Positions 1 through 22,766 of a stretch of DNA of 64,000 nt are shown here, piece after piece. Under the pieces are notes generated by a model, which worked only from the letters and a program-made list of their open reading frames with translations, did no database searches and was not told the origin of the DNA. Source of the stretch: Amoebidium appalachense (taxonomy: Eukaryota; Ichthyosporea); assembly GCA_963693365.1 (NCBI GenBank), contig CAVNZM010000007.1, positions 6,572,001 through 6,636,000 of the forward strand, in the 5' to 3' direction. The translations under genes and the position numbers were made by a program. Numbering within the stretch: position 1 is the stretch's first letter; every line of letters starts with the position of its first letter.

Positions 1-909
1 TTCAGCCCTCCCCCCCCCCATCTCCCTCCTCCCCCTCCCCTTCCAACCCACCCACCTCTATCCTGTCACCCATGTTGTGTTTCTGGACCATCTGCCGTGT
101 GACGTCACACAGGTGGCCGTTGAGCTCTACCCCCGTCAGTTTACTGGCCTCGCTAAAGTGGTAGCCCTGCCGTGATTGGTCAACATCGGCCAATCAAACC
201 TCCCATCACATTCACAGGTAGCCCAATCGGCAACAGCATAATTCCATATTAGCTACTGGGGGCTGGCCAGTTTACAAAACATACCATTCCCCCCCCCCCC
301 CCCCCCCAAACCTCCTTGTTAGTAATCACACGTACAGGCGCCCACCCCCTCCCCCCAACCCCACACATTGTGTGCACACACACAGACACACACTTATGCA
401 CACGTGTGCACCAGGCTCCACACATACGGACAAGGATATGTACACTCCCGAGCACACACACACACACACACACAAGTACAAATTAACAAACACAAAGTAC
501 CAAAAAAAAAAAAAAACGACAAACACAATGCCACACACAAACGAAGCACCCACCCTAACACTTACACACCCACACATCCACCCCCCCCCCCACACACAGC
601 CAACCACCCCCACACCCGCCAACCCAACTACCCACCAACACAACCCCCCCCCCCCCCCCCTCCCCGCCCCGCCTCCACCTCTCCACCCCCCCCCCCCCCC
701 CCCACACCCACCCCCTCCCAACCACCCACACACACACACACACACAACACCCATTTCCCACCCACCCCATAGAGCACGGCACCGATGCGTGAGCCCACAT
801 CGACCACGTGTTTGCCGGTGAGGTCTGGAAGGGCCTTCTGGAAAATGAACTGCAGCTGCCCAACACTGGCAGAATGGGACACAAAGTCTGTGTGTGTGTG
901 TACGTGTGT

Positions 910-957
<48 letters not shown>

Positions 958-2391
958 GTCAGCGCACGCGTGTGTGCTTCTTATGTGTGTGTGTGTGTTT
1001 GTGTGTGTCGGGAGAAGGAGGGGGGAGGGGGGAGAACGACGGAATAGGGTCGTGCATACATAAATTAGGTCAGCACACAAACAACACAAAAGCACATACA
1101 CAACCTACAACAACTTCTGGGCAGCAGGGACAGAAGCTTGCTTCCGCTGCCCAGAAAGACCTTCCCTCCCCCCCCCCCCCCCAATCAAAAAAAACAAAAA
1201 AACAAAAACAAAAACAAATATCAGCAATAAAACCTCCACTCCGTCCCCCCCCCCCCCCCCCCCCCCTCTCCCTCTCTTCTTCTCCCACACCACCACCACC
1301 ACCCCACATCTCCCCCCCCTTCCCCCTCCCCCCCCCCCCCCCCCCCTCCCTGTCTTCTTCTCCCACACCACCACCACCACCCCACATCTCCCCCCCCCCC
1401 CTTCCCCCCCCTCCCCCCCCCCCCCCCCCCCCCCCAGCCTTCCGATCCGCCCCAGTGCCTCTACACTTTTTCTGGTTCTATGCAGCTGCATCCCCCCCCC
1501 CCCCCCTCCCTCAAAAACCCCTACCCTCTACCTACTCCCCCCCCCCCCCCCGCCCCTCCCCTCCCCGTGTGTGGACACAATCCACAACAAGCAAAGGGAT
1601 ACATACTCAACATTTTTGTGTTTTTCGACCCACAGTCCAGGCAGTATGCGCGTGACATTTTACCCTCCTCCACCAATCGGTCGACCTCGTCGTCATCAAA
1701 TAGAAACGAGTCCACGTGGATCGTGTTGGTGTCGTCGCTACCTGCATTCTGATTGGATGCTATCTTTAGATTTTTGGAGCAAAAAATGAATTGGGCTGAG
1801 AAAGCTCTGTGGCGACACATGTCGTAAAGTGGTCCCCTGGTTTGGGTTCACTTCTGAAATAAATCGACGGCATTCCTACCATGACCGTGATGGCATCAAC
1901 TTGCCTCCCCCCCCCCCCCCCCCCCCCCTCCCCCCCTCTCCCCCCCCCCCCCCCCCCCCCCTTCCCCCCATTCAACCCCAATCCCACCCTTTCTTTCCTT
2001 TTGTAAAAAAAAAGGAGAAAAAAAAAAGGCCACACACATCCCTCCTCCCTCCCTCACCCTCCCCCCCCCCCCCCCTCTTCCCCCCCCCCCTCTCCCCTTC
2101 AGTCAATGGTTCTCCCATTCTGCCCCCCCCCCCCCCCCCCCAATCCCCACTTCAACACATAGCAGCTCCCTCCCTCCCCTCCTTGGGCGCCCTGCCGGGT
2201 TCCCCTACCCCAGCATGGGAACAAGCCCCCCATCTACCTGGGAATATCTTATTAAACTTTGCCTTGCCCCACCACTCTTGATCTCTCTCTCTTTTCTTGT
2301 TAAGTTTAACAGGCTTGGGTCACCATGAAAGGGTGCCATAGAAGACAGAAGAGTATGTATGCGTGTGTAGGGAGAGGGGTTTTTTTTTTTT

Positions 2392-2422
<31 letters not shown>

Positions 2423-2557
2423 GGGGGGGAGAGGGGAGCGAAGGGGGAGGGGGAGTGGTCGAGGGGAGAGCACACCTCTCCTGTTTTTGGAACGAACGTT
2501 TTCTCCTGTGGAGCCATGGCATGTGTGGGAAGAGCCTGTCGAAGATCTGCAATAATG

Positions 2558-2615
<58 letters not shown>

Positions 2616-3187
2616 TGTGTGTTTGTGTGTGTGCGCGCGCATGTGTGCGCACGTGCAGCGAATTCAGGCAGGCGGAGAGGGCGGAGGGTGAGCATGAAGA
2701 AATTTCGCCGACCCACGCTTGTTCATTATGGGCCTTCTATGTCGGCCAAAGTATATGAGAGAGTGACAGAGGTTGAGAGGGTGTGTATTATATGTCACGG
2801 GTAAGAGAGAGGCGCCTTTTCTTCTTTTATTTTCTCTTTTTCGTTTTTCTCTCTCTTATTATTTTTCCTTCCCCTTTTCCTTTTCCTTTTATTTTTCCTT
2901 TTTTTTTTTTGTGACACGTGCGTGTGCGTGTTTTTTTTTCTTCTTTTCTTTCTTTTTTTTTTTTCTCTTTTTTTTGTGTGTGTGTGTGGGGGGGGGAGGG
3001 AGGGGGGGGGGGGGGGGGGGGGGGAGGGGGGGGAGAAGGGTGTGTAAAAAATTCATTTCCGGAAACTACATGCCTACATGCCTAGTCCTTATATGTGGTA
3101 CAGTGCCATCCATCCATACCTTTCGATGGCTTGTATAGCGTCAGAGTCATCCTCCTCCCATTCTGTGAGCCGTTGGCATGAGATCAG

Positions 3188-3260
<73 letters not shown>

Positions 3261-3738
3261 GCAGTAGGGTCAGTAGATCAGTACATACCAAAACAACCAC
3301 ACAAGCACACGTACTCTGGCAACCCCCTCTCCCCCACCCCCTCCCCCCCTCCAGCACATGCTTCCCCCTCTTCCTCCCTTCCCCCCCCCCCCCCCCTCCC
3401 CCCCCCCCCCCCCTGGCCGCCAAAAAACAAAACAAAATAAAATAAAATGACAATCGCACAGTAAAACCTAGCTCGAACCACTAAGAACATGATAATCATC
3501 CATTCTCAACCCCACCTAACAACCCCCCCCCCCCCCCCCCCCCCCCCGCCCCCGGCACACACCAACGTACAACATAGCTATGCGTTCCCGCCTTTCCACA
3601 TTGCCTACCTCCGTCCTTGTTCCCCCCCTCTGCTTCATCCACCACCTCGCGTGCCCACCGGCAAAATTCCTCCAAGTCGTGGCCTTGCAGCCGCTCCAGC
3701 GACTTCAGAAACGAAGTCTTGGCTGAATCCATGGCCAT
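1..3738 (-). CDS. Class I SAM-dependent methyltransferase-like protein, C-terminus beyond the left edge
   Basis: Exons in transcript order: 3738-3609, 3162-3120, a tentative 20-nt exon 2736-2717, 2546-2476, about 2313-2238, 1741-1607, 887-766 and 166-56. All joins agree in phase (for example CCA-G/GT-AGC and TTG-A/AC-TTT). The start at 3738 has the context GCCACCATGG. The protein begins [17 protein letters not shown], carries a conserved [11 protein letters not shown] segment followed by FVSHSAS, then the Rossmann motif [13 protein letters not shown] spanning the exon junction at 766/166 and an acidic VELN strand. These last features are typical of SAM binding. The 5' exons are acidic (WEEDDSD) and the middle has [15 protein letters not shown] recognise a conserved eukaryotic methyltransferase-like family but know of no substrate. 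The 20-nt exon was chosen for phase only, and the acceptor of the 2313 exon could instead be at 2295. The catalytic C-terminal half lies outside the window. Confidence 0.78.
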
Positions 3739-4480
3739 GGTGGCTGAACAAGATTATCGTAGGGCAGTGGTGGAAGATGGGGCCGCAATATTAGTCAAGG
3801 GGTACTTGAAATGTCAACGGGAAAATAGGTGTGATTGAGTCTGTTTGTTGTGTGTGGCGGTGTGCTCATACGTTTACGTGTCTGCAGCTGTGTGGATTGG
3901 TTCACCGTGCCTCTACCAGTCTACAAGTATTGAAGCACGTTTGCTCAATGCACGTGTTTTCTACAACAAATGTCTTTGGTAAGATGCACGTGGAGTGGAT
4001 TCAGGAGGGCTGTGTTCCCAATAAACCAATACCAAAATAGCCTTTTCTGGAAGTATACGCATTGATTTGGTTTGCAAATACTTTCTCCGGCGAGCAAATG
4101 GCACTCCTTTGCGCTGGCATAGGCTCAGACGCAAAGTTTGATTTTCGCTCAAAGCGGGATTCGAATTCAACTGTCGAGTGCCTATGCGCTTACGCATGTG
4201 CGTGGTAGATGGCCACAAAAACACTTTGTACAATAGCTAGGTGGCTATAATAATTATTCAGAGCCCAGGCCGGGCCACGCGTGGCTGTGGTGAAGGTAGG
4301 TGTTTCAATATTAAAGGTTGTAGGGGATGTTCCGAGGGAGTGGGATCATTCGATTCAATGGTGGTCGATGGCCTGAGGTCGATGGTACGGTGGTCACAAC
4401 GTTAACACCGTGGTGGTTGTGGTTGGGTGGGGTGGGGTGAGGTACGTGGGTGGGTGGGTGGGTGGTGGTGGTGGTGGTGT

Positions 4481-4527
<47 letters not shown>

Positions 4528-4945
4528 TATCGGTATGGATCGAGTGGAGCTGGGTCCAGCTGCAACAGTTTTCAATTGCTCGGTTTGCATAGTCGGTCGA
4601 AGTTGCATACTTTATAGACGTTTAGTGTTGGAAGCGTGGTGGTACCCCAACGGTTACTAGAAAAATTTAAAGAAAAATTCAGCCTGGCCAGAACAGCTTC
4701 GTTTCATGGCATGCTACAGTAAGCTACAATAGCACTCCCGCTGCCCTGGATTCCAGGCACTAGATCTAGACTAAGTACTCCTGTTACAAGGTTTTTATTG
4801 ATTTAGAACTAAGAAGCAAATTCAAAATCGTCAAAGCTCCGTGTCGTCTGCCACCCAGACAACTATTAAACCAGTCTCAGCCATGTTATTAAAGGCTAAA
4901 CCTTAACAATACTTCTAAAGCAGCATCTATTAAAGAAAACATTTT
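3739..4945. other. Intergenic region upstream of the methyltransferase-like gene
   Basis: This holds the promoter side of the methyltransferase-like gene and the 3' flank of the FKBP gene, both on the minus strand. I see no convincing exon. Around 4441-4526 there is a G-rich tract made of TGGG and TGG repeats, then TG repeats, then a long G run. A weak tRNA B-box-like motif occurs near 4155-4165 on the minus strand but no cloverleaf can be formed. Confidence 0.5.
4794..4799 (-). terminator. Candidate poly(A) signal AATAAA of the FKBP gene
   Basis: AATAAA on the minus strand, about 150 nt downstream of the FKBP stop codon. It is a suitable distance for the cleavage signal. No transcript evidence is available. 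Confidence 0.5.
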
Positions 4946-9966
<5,021 letters not shown>

Positions 9967-11859
9967 TTTTTTTTAATGTCAGTATTTCCGGAGATGTCCA
10001 AAACAGTGGACTTTTCCTGTGGCCTTGGAAACAAAAAAACTTTCAGTCAACCGTACTCGGCCAGTTCAACGAAATACCTTTTTCAAAGTGACCCTTTTGT
10101 GTTGACGGTTGAAGAACAACGTTATGATATGTATGTAAGGTGATTGGTGCCATTGTGTTTTTAAAAATTGCATTGTATAAAACGTGTAGTTGATTGGATA
10201 CTATATTAAGAGCTCAAACTAGCCAGTAGCCGTAAAGTATTATCCAGTCATTCGGTTTTATGTAAAGCTATATATGGCTAGAGATAGATCTGCAGTAATT
10301 TAATCTTGTACTTTATGACGTCATCTAATTGATTTGCCGAAATTTTGAAGCAAGGCTCTCCGAGCCGCCTCAAATGTCCCCAAAACTCAGTAGTGAAAGC
10401 AACTTAGCTAAAACGAGAGAAGTGTTGTTGCTTGTATTTTCGCCTTTTGCAGACCCAAAGGAACAAGGAAATCATAAGGGGAATTTCTAGCTCGCAGAAA
10501 GAATAAATAATGAGTGTAGACGCTTATAATTTAGGCCAGAGCACAGACTGGAGATGACCAAGTGTCTGAGGCTCCTCACGTAAGGTTGGGAAGGCCTAGT
10601 TGATGGGGGGTTAAGTAAGAGGAAAGATGTTCGCAGCTGAATGCTTGGGCTACCCCTATCCGCGTCGATCTACCTTACAGCTATCTTCCCGCGGCTGCGG
10701 GGGAACCCAGGCAGGGAGCTGGGAGGTGTTCAAAAAAGGGGCAGGTGGGGGAGAGGAGGGAAGGCCGAGGAGGGAGAGGGGGGGGGGGGGGGGGGGGGGA
10801 GGGGGGGGGGGGGGGGGGGGGGGGAGAGGGACTTAGGAATTGGTCTGGAGGTGCAGGGAAGGGTGGCCGAGAGAGAAGGCAAAGGCTTTTGGGGTTGGAG
10901 AGAGAGTGAGGAAACTTTGCAGAGTGTGTGCACCTGTGTGTGTGCTCATTGTGAACTTTGTGACATGTGTCTATGGGTAGACAAGAAAAGAGCGTGATGT
11001 GTTCCGGGTGTGACAGACGGGAGGAGAGAGTAGACCCGGTCAAGAGAATGAATGCACAGGCTGAGGGAGTGGGGTTGGGGCAAGAAACCCGGGGAGGGGT
11101 GCTGTTCAGCAGGGTAGGGGGTTGGGGGGGAGGAGGATAGATTCCGGTGAGTGGGGTTTTTTGGGGGGGGAGTGGGGGGTGGGGGGTGAGCGGAGGGGAG
11201 GGGGGGGGGGGGGGGGGGTGGGGGGGGAGAGGAGGGGGGTGAAGAGGGGAGGCGGGAAGTAGGCACATGCCCCCCTGGGGGGGGGGAGGGGGGGGGGGGG
11301 GGGGGGAGGGGGTTGCACAGAGTTGGAGGTGTTGGCTTTGGACGGAAAGTGAAGGGCCTGTAGTAAGGTATCAACCTCTCTTTCGGAGGCTCTCTCCCTC
11401 TCTCCAGCTCTGCTGAGTCCCCCCCCTTCCCCCCCCCCCCCCCCCCCCCCCTCTCAGGATCTCTCTCTCAGCTTCTCTCTCTCTTTCTCTCTCTCTCTCT
11501 CGCTCTCTCGCTCTCTCCCCCCCCCCCCCCCCCCCCCCCTCTCTCTCTCTCTGTCTCTTTCTCTCTCCTCTCTCTCTCAGAGCTCTTTCCCGTCTCCCCC
11601 TCCCCCCCCCCCCTCCCCCCTGCACCCACACATGCACTTCCGTCAACGTGCACATACACATATGCAAACACAACTACATGTACGAACACCGGGGCACCTG
11701 AACTCGTTTGAAAACTTGCAACGCACGAATACTGATACGGAGCGCAGACAGACACAAAAACACGCACCACACAAATTGAATCCATTCGCCGTGACCCATG
11801 TGCTCATTCACCCACAATCTCTCCGGGACCCCCCTCCTTCCTTCCCCCTTCTCCTCCGC

Positions 11860-11890
<31 letters not shown>

Positions 11891-12140
11891 TTTGGCTGCT
11901 TCTTCCTCCCCCCCCCCAGATTTGCACGTGCGGACGCATGCCAAGGCATGCACTCACACATACATACATGCTCTCACAGCACTCGATTGTGCACCGTCCA
12001 GACCCTGAACCCCCCCCCCCCCCCCCCCCCCCCCCCCGCTAACATGTTGTGTACTCTTACAGAGTATAACAGATCCTACCCCTCCACCCCCCTCCCCGGC
12101 AGCTCTCAAAAAACAAAGACACCATGCTTATGACCCCCTT

Positions 12141-12179
<39 letters not shown>

Positions 12180-12786
12180 CCCCCACACACATAAACACAC
12201 ACCGGCGCACATACACTTGGGGGCATTCCTCCCGGGCCTCCTTCGACCTTCTCTGAAGTTTTTCTATCGATCTGCCCTTTTCCCTTCCCAAACCTTCTAG
12301 GACTCCCTTTTCCCATTTTCCCTATATAGGCTAGCTCCGAGGGTGGTTTTTCTCTCAGACTGGGCCCCTCTCTATTCCTCTCCTCTACCTTTTTTACCGT
12401 CCCAGCCCTCGGTCTCCGCCATATAATCAAGTTCTACTAACCAGCCCCCCCCCCCCCCCCCCCCCCCCCCCCTTTCCCCCCAGAGTGATGCCGTGCGAGT
12501 CCACCGACAGACCACCTGGGCAACACTGTGCCGTACAGAATAACTTCACAAAACAGGGAAAGTTAGTCTTGGGATCACCAAATCATGTCATGTTATGATT
12601 CCATTGGGTGAGTTTATGTTAGCTGTAAGGCTCGGAAGTGTGTGGTGGTCTATGTAGAAAGTGCGCATAACACACACACACAAAGGCACACACACACTCG
12701 AGCGCGCGAGTGCTTGTGCACGCGCATACACGCACATGCTCGCCCGATCGCCCACATGCATACGCACAGGCACAGGCACAGGCACA

Positions 12787-12854
<68 letters not shown>

Positions 12855-14014
12855 ACCACAGACCGCACCCCCGCACTCAAGCCCGCACGTACACTGCACG
12901 CACGTACACATACAAACACATCGGCATGCTGACACACAGAAACTCATACATGCTTGCACGGTAACACGTGTACAAGGGCACAAAAATACAACCGACACAC
13001 GCCTCATCCCCATCACAAACAGAAACGCGAAACATTATACACGGTGCATGGTGCAGGTTGACTAACACGGGGAGAGAAAAACAGACACACCACATTACTG
13101 AGCGCCCAGACCATATATTTGACTGTCAGCCATTATATGCGGATGGATGAACGGAAGCGGAGAAAATCGAACAGGGGAGCGAGCTGCCTATGTAGAGCAA
13201 ACAGGATAATTTCCGAAGGAAAAAGTCAACCTAAATTTGGACTCTGAGCTGTAGATCCTGCCCAACATAATAGTGCCCCTATGTGCTATGCAAGCGTTTC
13301 TTTTAGTTATCCTATCTATTGATGAGCGCAAGATGTAGTTTATAGTGTAAAATGGTGGGGAATGACTTGAAACATGAATGAACAGCTGTGCGCGGGTGTG
13401 TGTGTATTGCGTGTGTACAGTGTGAGCAATATTGCCTTTGTATTGGTGCTCGTCACTGCCCAACTTTCCGTTTCTAAAAATGCGTGTGAATCGTTAGCAC
13501 AAACTTCAACCAGTAAACTATCAAAGAATGCGTAGGGTACATCGAAAAACTACATCTATAAAGGGCAGTTGAGGCTTTTGTCAAAGTGTGTGTCTCGATT
13601 TTTCCTGAGAGGCCGCTCAGGCTCCGGCCTCAGCCAGGGCCTTTGACAAATTCGTGTGATGAGCCGTAGGCCTGACAAGAGCTTTTTTAAAACCGTTAAC
13701 TTATAAACTAAATTTATAAAGCTCATAACAAAAATGTAAATGCATAAGCCAATACCAATCTGCGAGGTTTTACTGACAAATCGCCGGGCACAGGGGATGA
13801 GAACAAGGACATTCGGCGCAGCTGCGGCAACAGTACAGAAGGTGCTTTGAAAAAGTGAACTTACCTTGATTTTTTCCAACCAGATTAGAAGGGTTGATAT
13901 GCTCAAGGTAGTGCGTTGTGTCAGTTATATTCTAAGGTTTTCTTGCATTTGTTACGGTGCTTGACGTGTCGCCTTAGAACAAATTTTGCAAGGAATAGCT
14001 GGCAGGGTTTGGAA
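9967..14014. other. Divergent intergenic spacer between the FKBP and PX genes
   Basis: Both flanking genes start at its edges and are transcribed away from it, so both promoters should lie here. The first 650 bases (9967-10620) have ordinary composition. From 10740 to 12480 there are G runs, CT/GA repeats (11390-11600) and several C runs of 20-40 bases. A CA array lies at about 12789-12848, and 13000-14000 is ordinary AT-rich sequence. I found no open frame with a recognisable domain. A consensus donor GTAAGT on the minus strand at 13864-13859 could mark an unplaced 5' UTR exon. Confidence 0.5.
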
Positions 14015-19196
<5,182 letters not shown>

Positions 19197-19938
19197 GGTG
19201 GAGGGTGGGTGGGTGCAATGCAACGTAACAGAGGTGTTGTGTGGGCATGTGTGTGTGTGATGAGAGAAATAAGAGCACGAATGAAATTGACTGCGTGTGG
19301 TGTTGTGTGTGATGGCGGTGTTGGGGGGAGGGGGGGGGGGGGGGGGTGGGTAATGTGTATTTGGTGGGGGGAGGGGGGGGGGGGGGGGTGGAGGGGATTT
19401 AAGATGGACCAGTCCATGATCCGGCATTCAACTGGACCGATTATTTCCCTTCTTTTCTTCTTTTTTCTTACTCTTTTTATTTTAAGTTGATGTTTTTCTC
19501 TTCATAGTATTCAAAGTAAGATATGAAACATCTGCCGTGAGGGAATATTCCCCGCGCGACTCATATTTGTTTGGGACGAGTAATTGAGTGGCTCTGACAT
19601 TAATACGGGTACTGAAGGATTGGTATAGCCTTTCGGACTTCCTTCTTGGAGTGTTTCGTTGCCCGTGTTTCCTTGAGCCCTATTTCCTCATATTCCCATC
19701 TTTACCCCGCCTTTTTTTGGCCGAAAATTACTAAGTATGGTAGACACTTGCTATGTTTTCCCAGAGAGATGGATCTTCGGGATATGTTTTTCTGCCTATG
19801 GCGATTGTAAATATTATGTAGGTTTACCTTCACTGTTTTTTGCCATTTTATGCCATTGCAGAACTACTCCAGGCAATGTTTTTCGCCTACCTCCTTGTTA
19901 TAAACAGGTTAGAATGCTGTTGTTGATGGTGCTATTGC

Positions 19939-19944
19939 AATAAA
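19939..19944 (+). terminator. Candidate poly(A) signal of the PX gene
   Basis: AATAAA 743 nt after the PX stop codon, in the ordinary-composition stretch just before a 73-base C run. It is the first clear signal on this strand. Confidence 0.4.
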
Positions 19945-19988
19945 CCTGGATTCACGAATTTTACTGAATCGTCCGTGTGCAAAAACGC

Positions 19989-19991
<3 letters not shown>

Positions 19992-20064
<73 letters not shown>
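19992..20064 (+). repeat. 73-base uninterrupted poly-C run
   Basis: Pure C between GCTAA and GACCGC, immediately 5' of repeat copy B. Confidence 0.95.
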
Positions 20065-20065
<1 letters not shown>

Positions 20066-20078
20066 ACCGCTTTACTTC

Positions 20079-20450
20079 CATGCAACCGGGCATGGTTGCT
20101 CTGTGTCGTGCATCTGTAAGCACATACACATTTTCCGCTGCACTCCTTTAGTTTGCACACACGTATTCACCGTTTTGCTCACCTTGCTTGCATAAGCAAC
20201 CCTGCTCGTCTTTGATCAAGACGGGTTGACCCTCCAAAGTTCAGTTGATGCTGCTGTCTGAGTTGGAGAGTCGTATATACGCGGGCTAAGAGGTCGAAAC
20301 TCAGACGCATTTGATGACTTGGGCCCTCCCTGAGGATGGGCTCTGCTTATGACGCATACTGTGCGCATGGCTGATGTTGCATACTTGAATGTTTGCCTTT
20401 GCATGTGTCCTTCGTGTATGCGTACTTCGTACCGTGTTCCGCATTCGAAC
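20079..20450 (+). repeat. Dispersed repeat, copy B
   Basis: Near-identical to 16300-16687 by eye, apart from a roughly 16-base deletion (the CTGCACCATGCTTCTC stretch) and scattered substitutions. It is flanked by poly-C on both sides. Confidence 0.85.
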
Positions 20451-21086
20451 CCCCCCCCCCCCCCCCCCCTCCCCCCCCAACCTGCCCACAGAAAAGAACA
20501 TTATAAATGAACGCGCGCGCACACACACACACACACATACACACACACACACACACGCACAAAAGTTCAATGGGGGATGAAAGGGCTGATAACATGATCG
20601 TGTAAGTATTCAAGTGTACTAATTGGTGTGCATACAGGCACGACAAAAAATTGTTTTGGTATCATCGGCATGCGCATGCTTTCCAAAATTTATGAATTCA
20701 CACATACCGCTCACACACATACACGTGCGCGCGCACACACATTACACACATGTGCACAAGACCGTCCGTTTATTTTACACACACATGAATACACACTCGC
20801 GTGCGCATGCACTGGCACATGTGCACATGTGCACACACGCACACACACGCATGCACACGTGCACACACACGCGCACATGCACACGCGCGCACACACACAC
20901 GCACGCACGCGCGCACACACAATTAGGCGCACACCTAAAAACATAAGCACATGCGCACGCACATACAAGGAAACATACACACGTACACAAACCGACTCTC
21001 TCACTCATACACGTGTGTACACACACACACACACAAAGTCAGTTACACAGTCGCACACGCTCACAGTCACGCACACACACACGTAC

Positions 21087-21152
<66 letters not shown>

Positions 21153-21332
21153 ACACACACACACACGCACACGCGCACACACGTGCACACACGCACGCAC
21201 ACACGCACGCACACACACACAAATCCATGGAACCAGCAAAGAAAACGAACGACTCGTACAACTGTGATCGGCATGACATGATGAGGGGCCAGAATTCGAA
21301 AGCTTCTGCTCCAATCGATCGTTGCCGATTAG

Positions 21333-21347
21333 TTTTGGCGGGAAAAA
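21333..21347 (+). promoter_or_regulatory. E2F-like site TTTTGGCGGGAAAAA
   Basis: An extended palindromic match to the E2F/DP consensus TTTSSCGC, about 620 bases upstream of the KCTD start codon. Beside it, AACTTCTCAGGCCCT is repeated at about 21368 and 21442. Function is inferred from the motif only. Confidence 0.3.
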
Positions 21348-21886
21348 GGCCTCATATCAGGCACGATAACTTCTCAGGCCCTTTGCTGATACGAGCTGGT
21401 AGTTGCTAGTGCGGCGCTGCCTTCCGGCAGCTCCTTCTAGGAACTTCTCAGGCCCTCTGCTGATATGAACTGTATCACTTGGAAAAAAGTACAGACCCAT
21501 GGACAAGATCATGGCATGTTATTCGTTGAGAGCTCAGTTGTTGCCCCGTGCTTAGAGATTTTTAACTAGACACATAGTAACGAGATAGCAACCAACGTCT
21601 ATAGCAGTCTTGTCCCCACACATCGCGCGACTAACATTTCCATATCATCCATCCGAATTGTAGCTAGGCAGACTCATCTTGTGCCATCATAGCCTTGTAG
21701 CTTCCAACACACTCTAATTATTCTATGCCTACAAGGCTTTTGATAACCAACACAAATTTATATGCTAGTTCTACGTCGTATGATACGTGCACGGAATCTT
21801 GTAACGTAGCCGTAACCAACATCAGCTGTATACTTGGACAGTACTTCACCTGTTTAATTCTCTGGGCAGATCCGGGTGCCAGATCT

Positions 21887-21892
21887 TATAAG
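21887..21892 (+). promoter_or_regulatory. TATA-like element of the KCTD gene
   Basis: TATAAG 74 bases before the KCTD start codon, in the context CTTATAAGCC. Spacing is compatible with a core promoter and a short 5' UTR. Confidence 0.35.
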
Positions 21893-21965
21893 CCGACGTG
21901 TGGATGCAAACCAAAAAAAAAAAAAACGTTAACGCGTGTGAATTAACTCCGACAATTCCTTCAAA

Positions 21966-22766
21966 ATGAGTGTGATGCCACTCACCTCACAAATTCAGCA
22001 CAATTTCGCTGGTTTGTGCCGCCAACTGGAAGATGACGTGGCTAAAGAGAAAGCAACACTAACCCGTGAACGTGCACAGTTCGAAGAAGAAAAGAGACAG
22101 TGGAAACAGGTGGCCACCAGAATCCAAAGGCTCCAGAAAACAGAACGTATTCTCCTGGATGTTGGAGGTCAGAAAATCACCACCACTGTCGCAACGTTGT
22201 CAGCTTTCCCCGGCTCTGTTCTAGAAGAGTTGGTTTCTGGTAACGACGCAAAGCGAAACCCAGATGGGTGCATTTCTCTGGACGCCGACGCCACCACTTT
22301 TCAGCTCGTGCTGGATTACTGCCACTACAAAGCGCTGCCCAGCAACATCACTCTGACACAGAAGGAGGCCCTCATCCAACTTGCCAACGTTCTTATGATT
22401 CCCATTTCGTTTCAGCCCGCTCGTGAATCCGATGTTTCGTCAGATGTCCCAGCCGTAGCGAACAAACGCCCCAAGATAACCGGCACAAGCTATGCCACCA
22501 CCCCTCACGTGTACAAGCAAAACTCACGCTCCAATGGTCAAGACGTGGAAACCGAGCCAGAAAGTTGCACACTCACACACCCAACCAAGAAACGTAAACC
22601 CCTACATCCCTATGTGGAGAACTATCACCTTCCAGTTGACGAGCACAACTTTGTCTCGTGCAAAGAGGAGTTCTATCCGTACGACGAGGAGGCAAACGAC
22701 ATGAATCTGCTGGACACGAGCTACCCGGACGGCGATCTTGTGGTTGATTCCGAGCCTGATGAGTAA
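21966..22766 (+). CDS. KCTD-type BTB/POZ (T1) domain protein, intronless
   Basis: A single uninterrupted frame of 266 residues. Residues about 20-58 are charged and predicted to form a coiled coil (LEDDVAKEKATLTRERAQFE...). Residues 61-150 are a potassium-channel tetramerisation-type BTB domain, with LLDVGGQKITTTVATLSAFPG, GCISLDADATTFQLVLDYC and a final helix KEALIQLANVLMI. The rest (150-266) is low complexity, with two basic patches (NKRPK and KKRK, possible nuclear signals) and a very acidic C-terminus. KCTD proteins form pentamers and often act as Cullin-3 substrate adaptors. The spacing here suits that role but no substrate can be inferred. The family in animals often has introns. This copy has none, unlike VPS15 and FKBP nearby. 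Confidence 0.92.
   Translation: MSVMPLTSQIQHNFAGLCRQLEDDVAKEKATLTRERAQFEEEKRQWKQVATRIQRLQKTERILLDVGGQKITTTVATLSAFPGSVLEELVSGNDAKRNPDGCISLDADATTFQLVLDYCHYKALPSNITLTQKEALIQLANVLMIPISFQPARESDVSSDVPAVANKRPKITGTSYATTPHVYKQNSRSNGQDVETEPESCTLTHPTKKRKPLHPYVENYHLPVDEHNFVSCKEEFYPYDEEANDMNLLDTSYPDGDLVVDSEPDE

Larger units (their letters stand above)
19197..21965. other. Intergenic region between the PX and KCTD genes
   Basis: It contains the PX 3' flank, a 73-base C run (19992-20064), repeat copy B (20079-20450), mixed CA/GC-rich alternating purine-pyrimidine sequence (20700-21225) with a short TA tract near 21088, and ordinary sequence after 21230. No exon was recognised. Confidence 0.5.

Noticed and set aside
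4130-4235. tRNA-like B box (ATTCGAATCC) and A-box-like sequence on the minus strand
   Set aside because: The arms flanking the T loop do not pair and no acceptor or anticodon stem can be formed. At most it is a decayed tRNA-derived fragment.
13859-13910. Consensus donor GTAAGT on the minus strand preceded by a short open stretch
   Set aside because: No start codon of useful length and no matching acceptor could be placed. It may be a 5' UTR exon of the FKBP gene, which needs transcripts.
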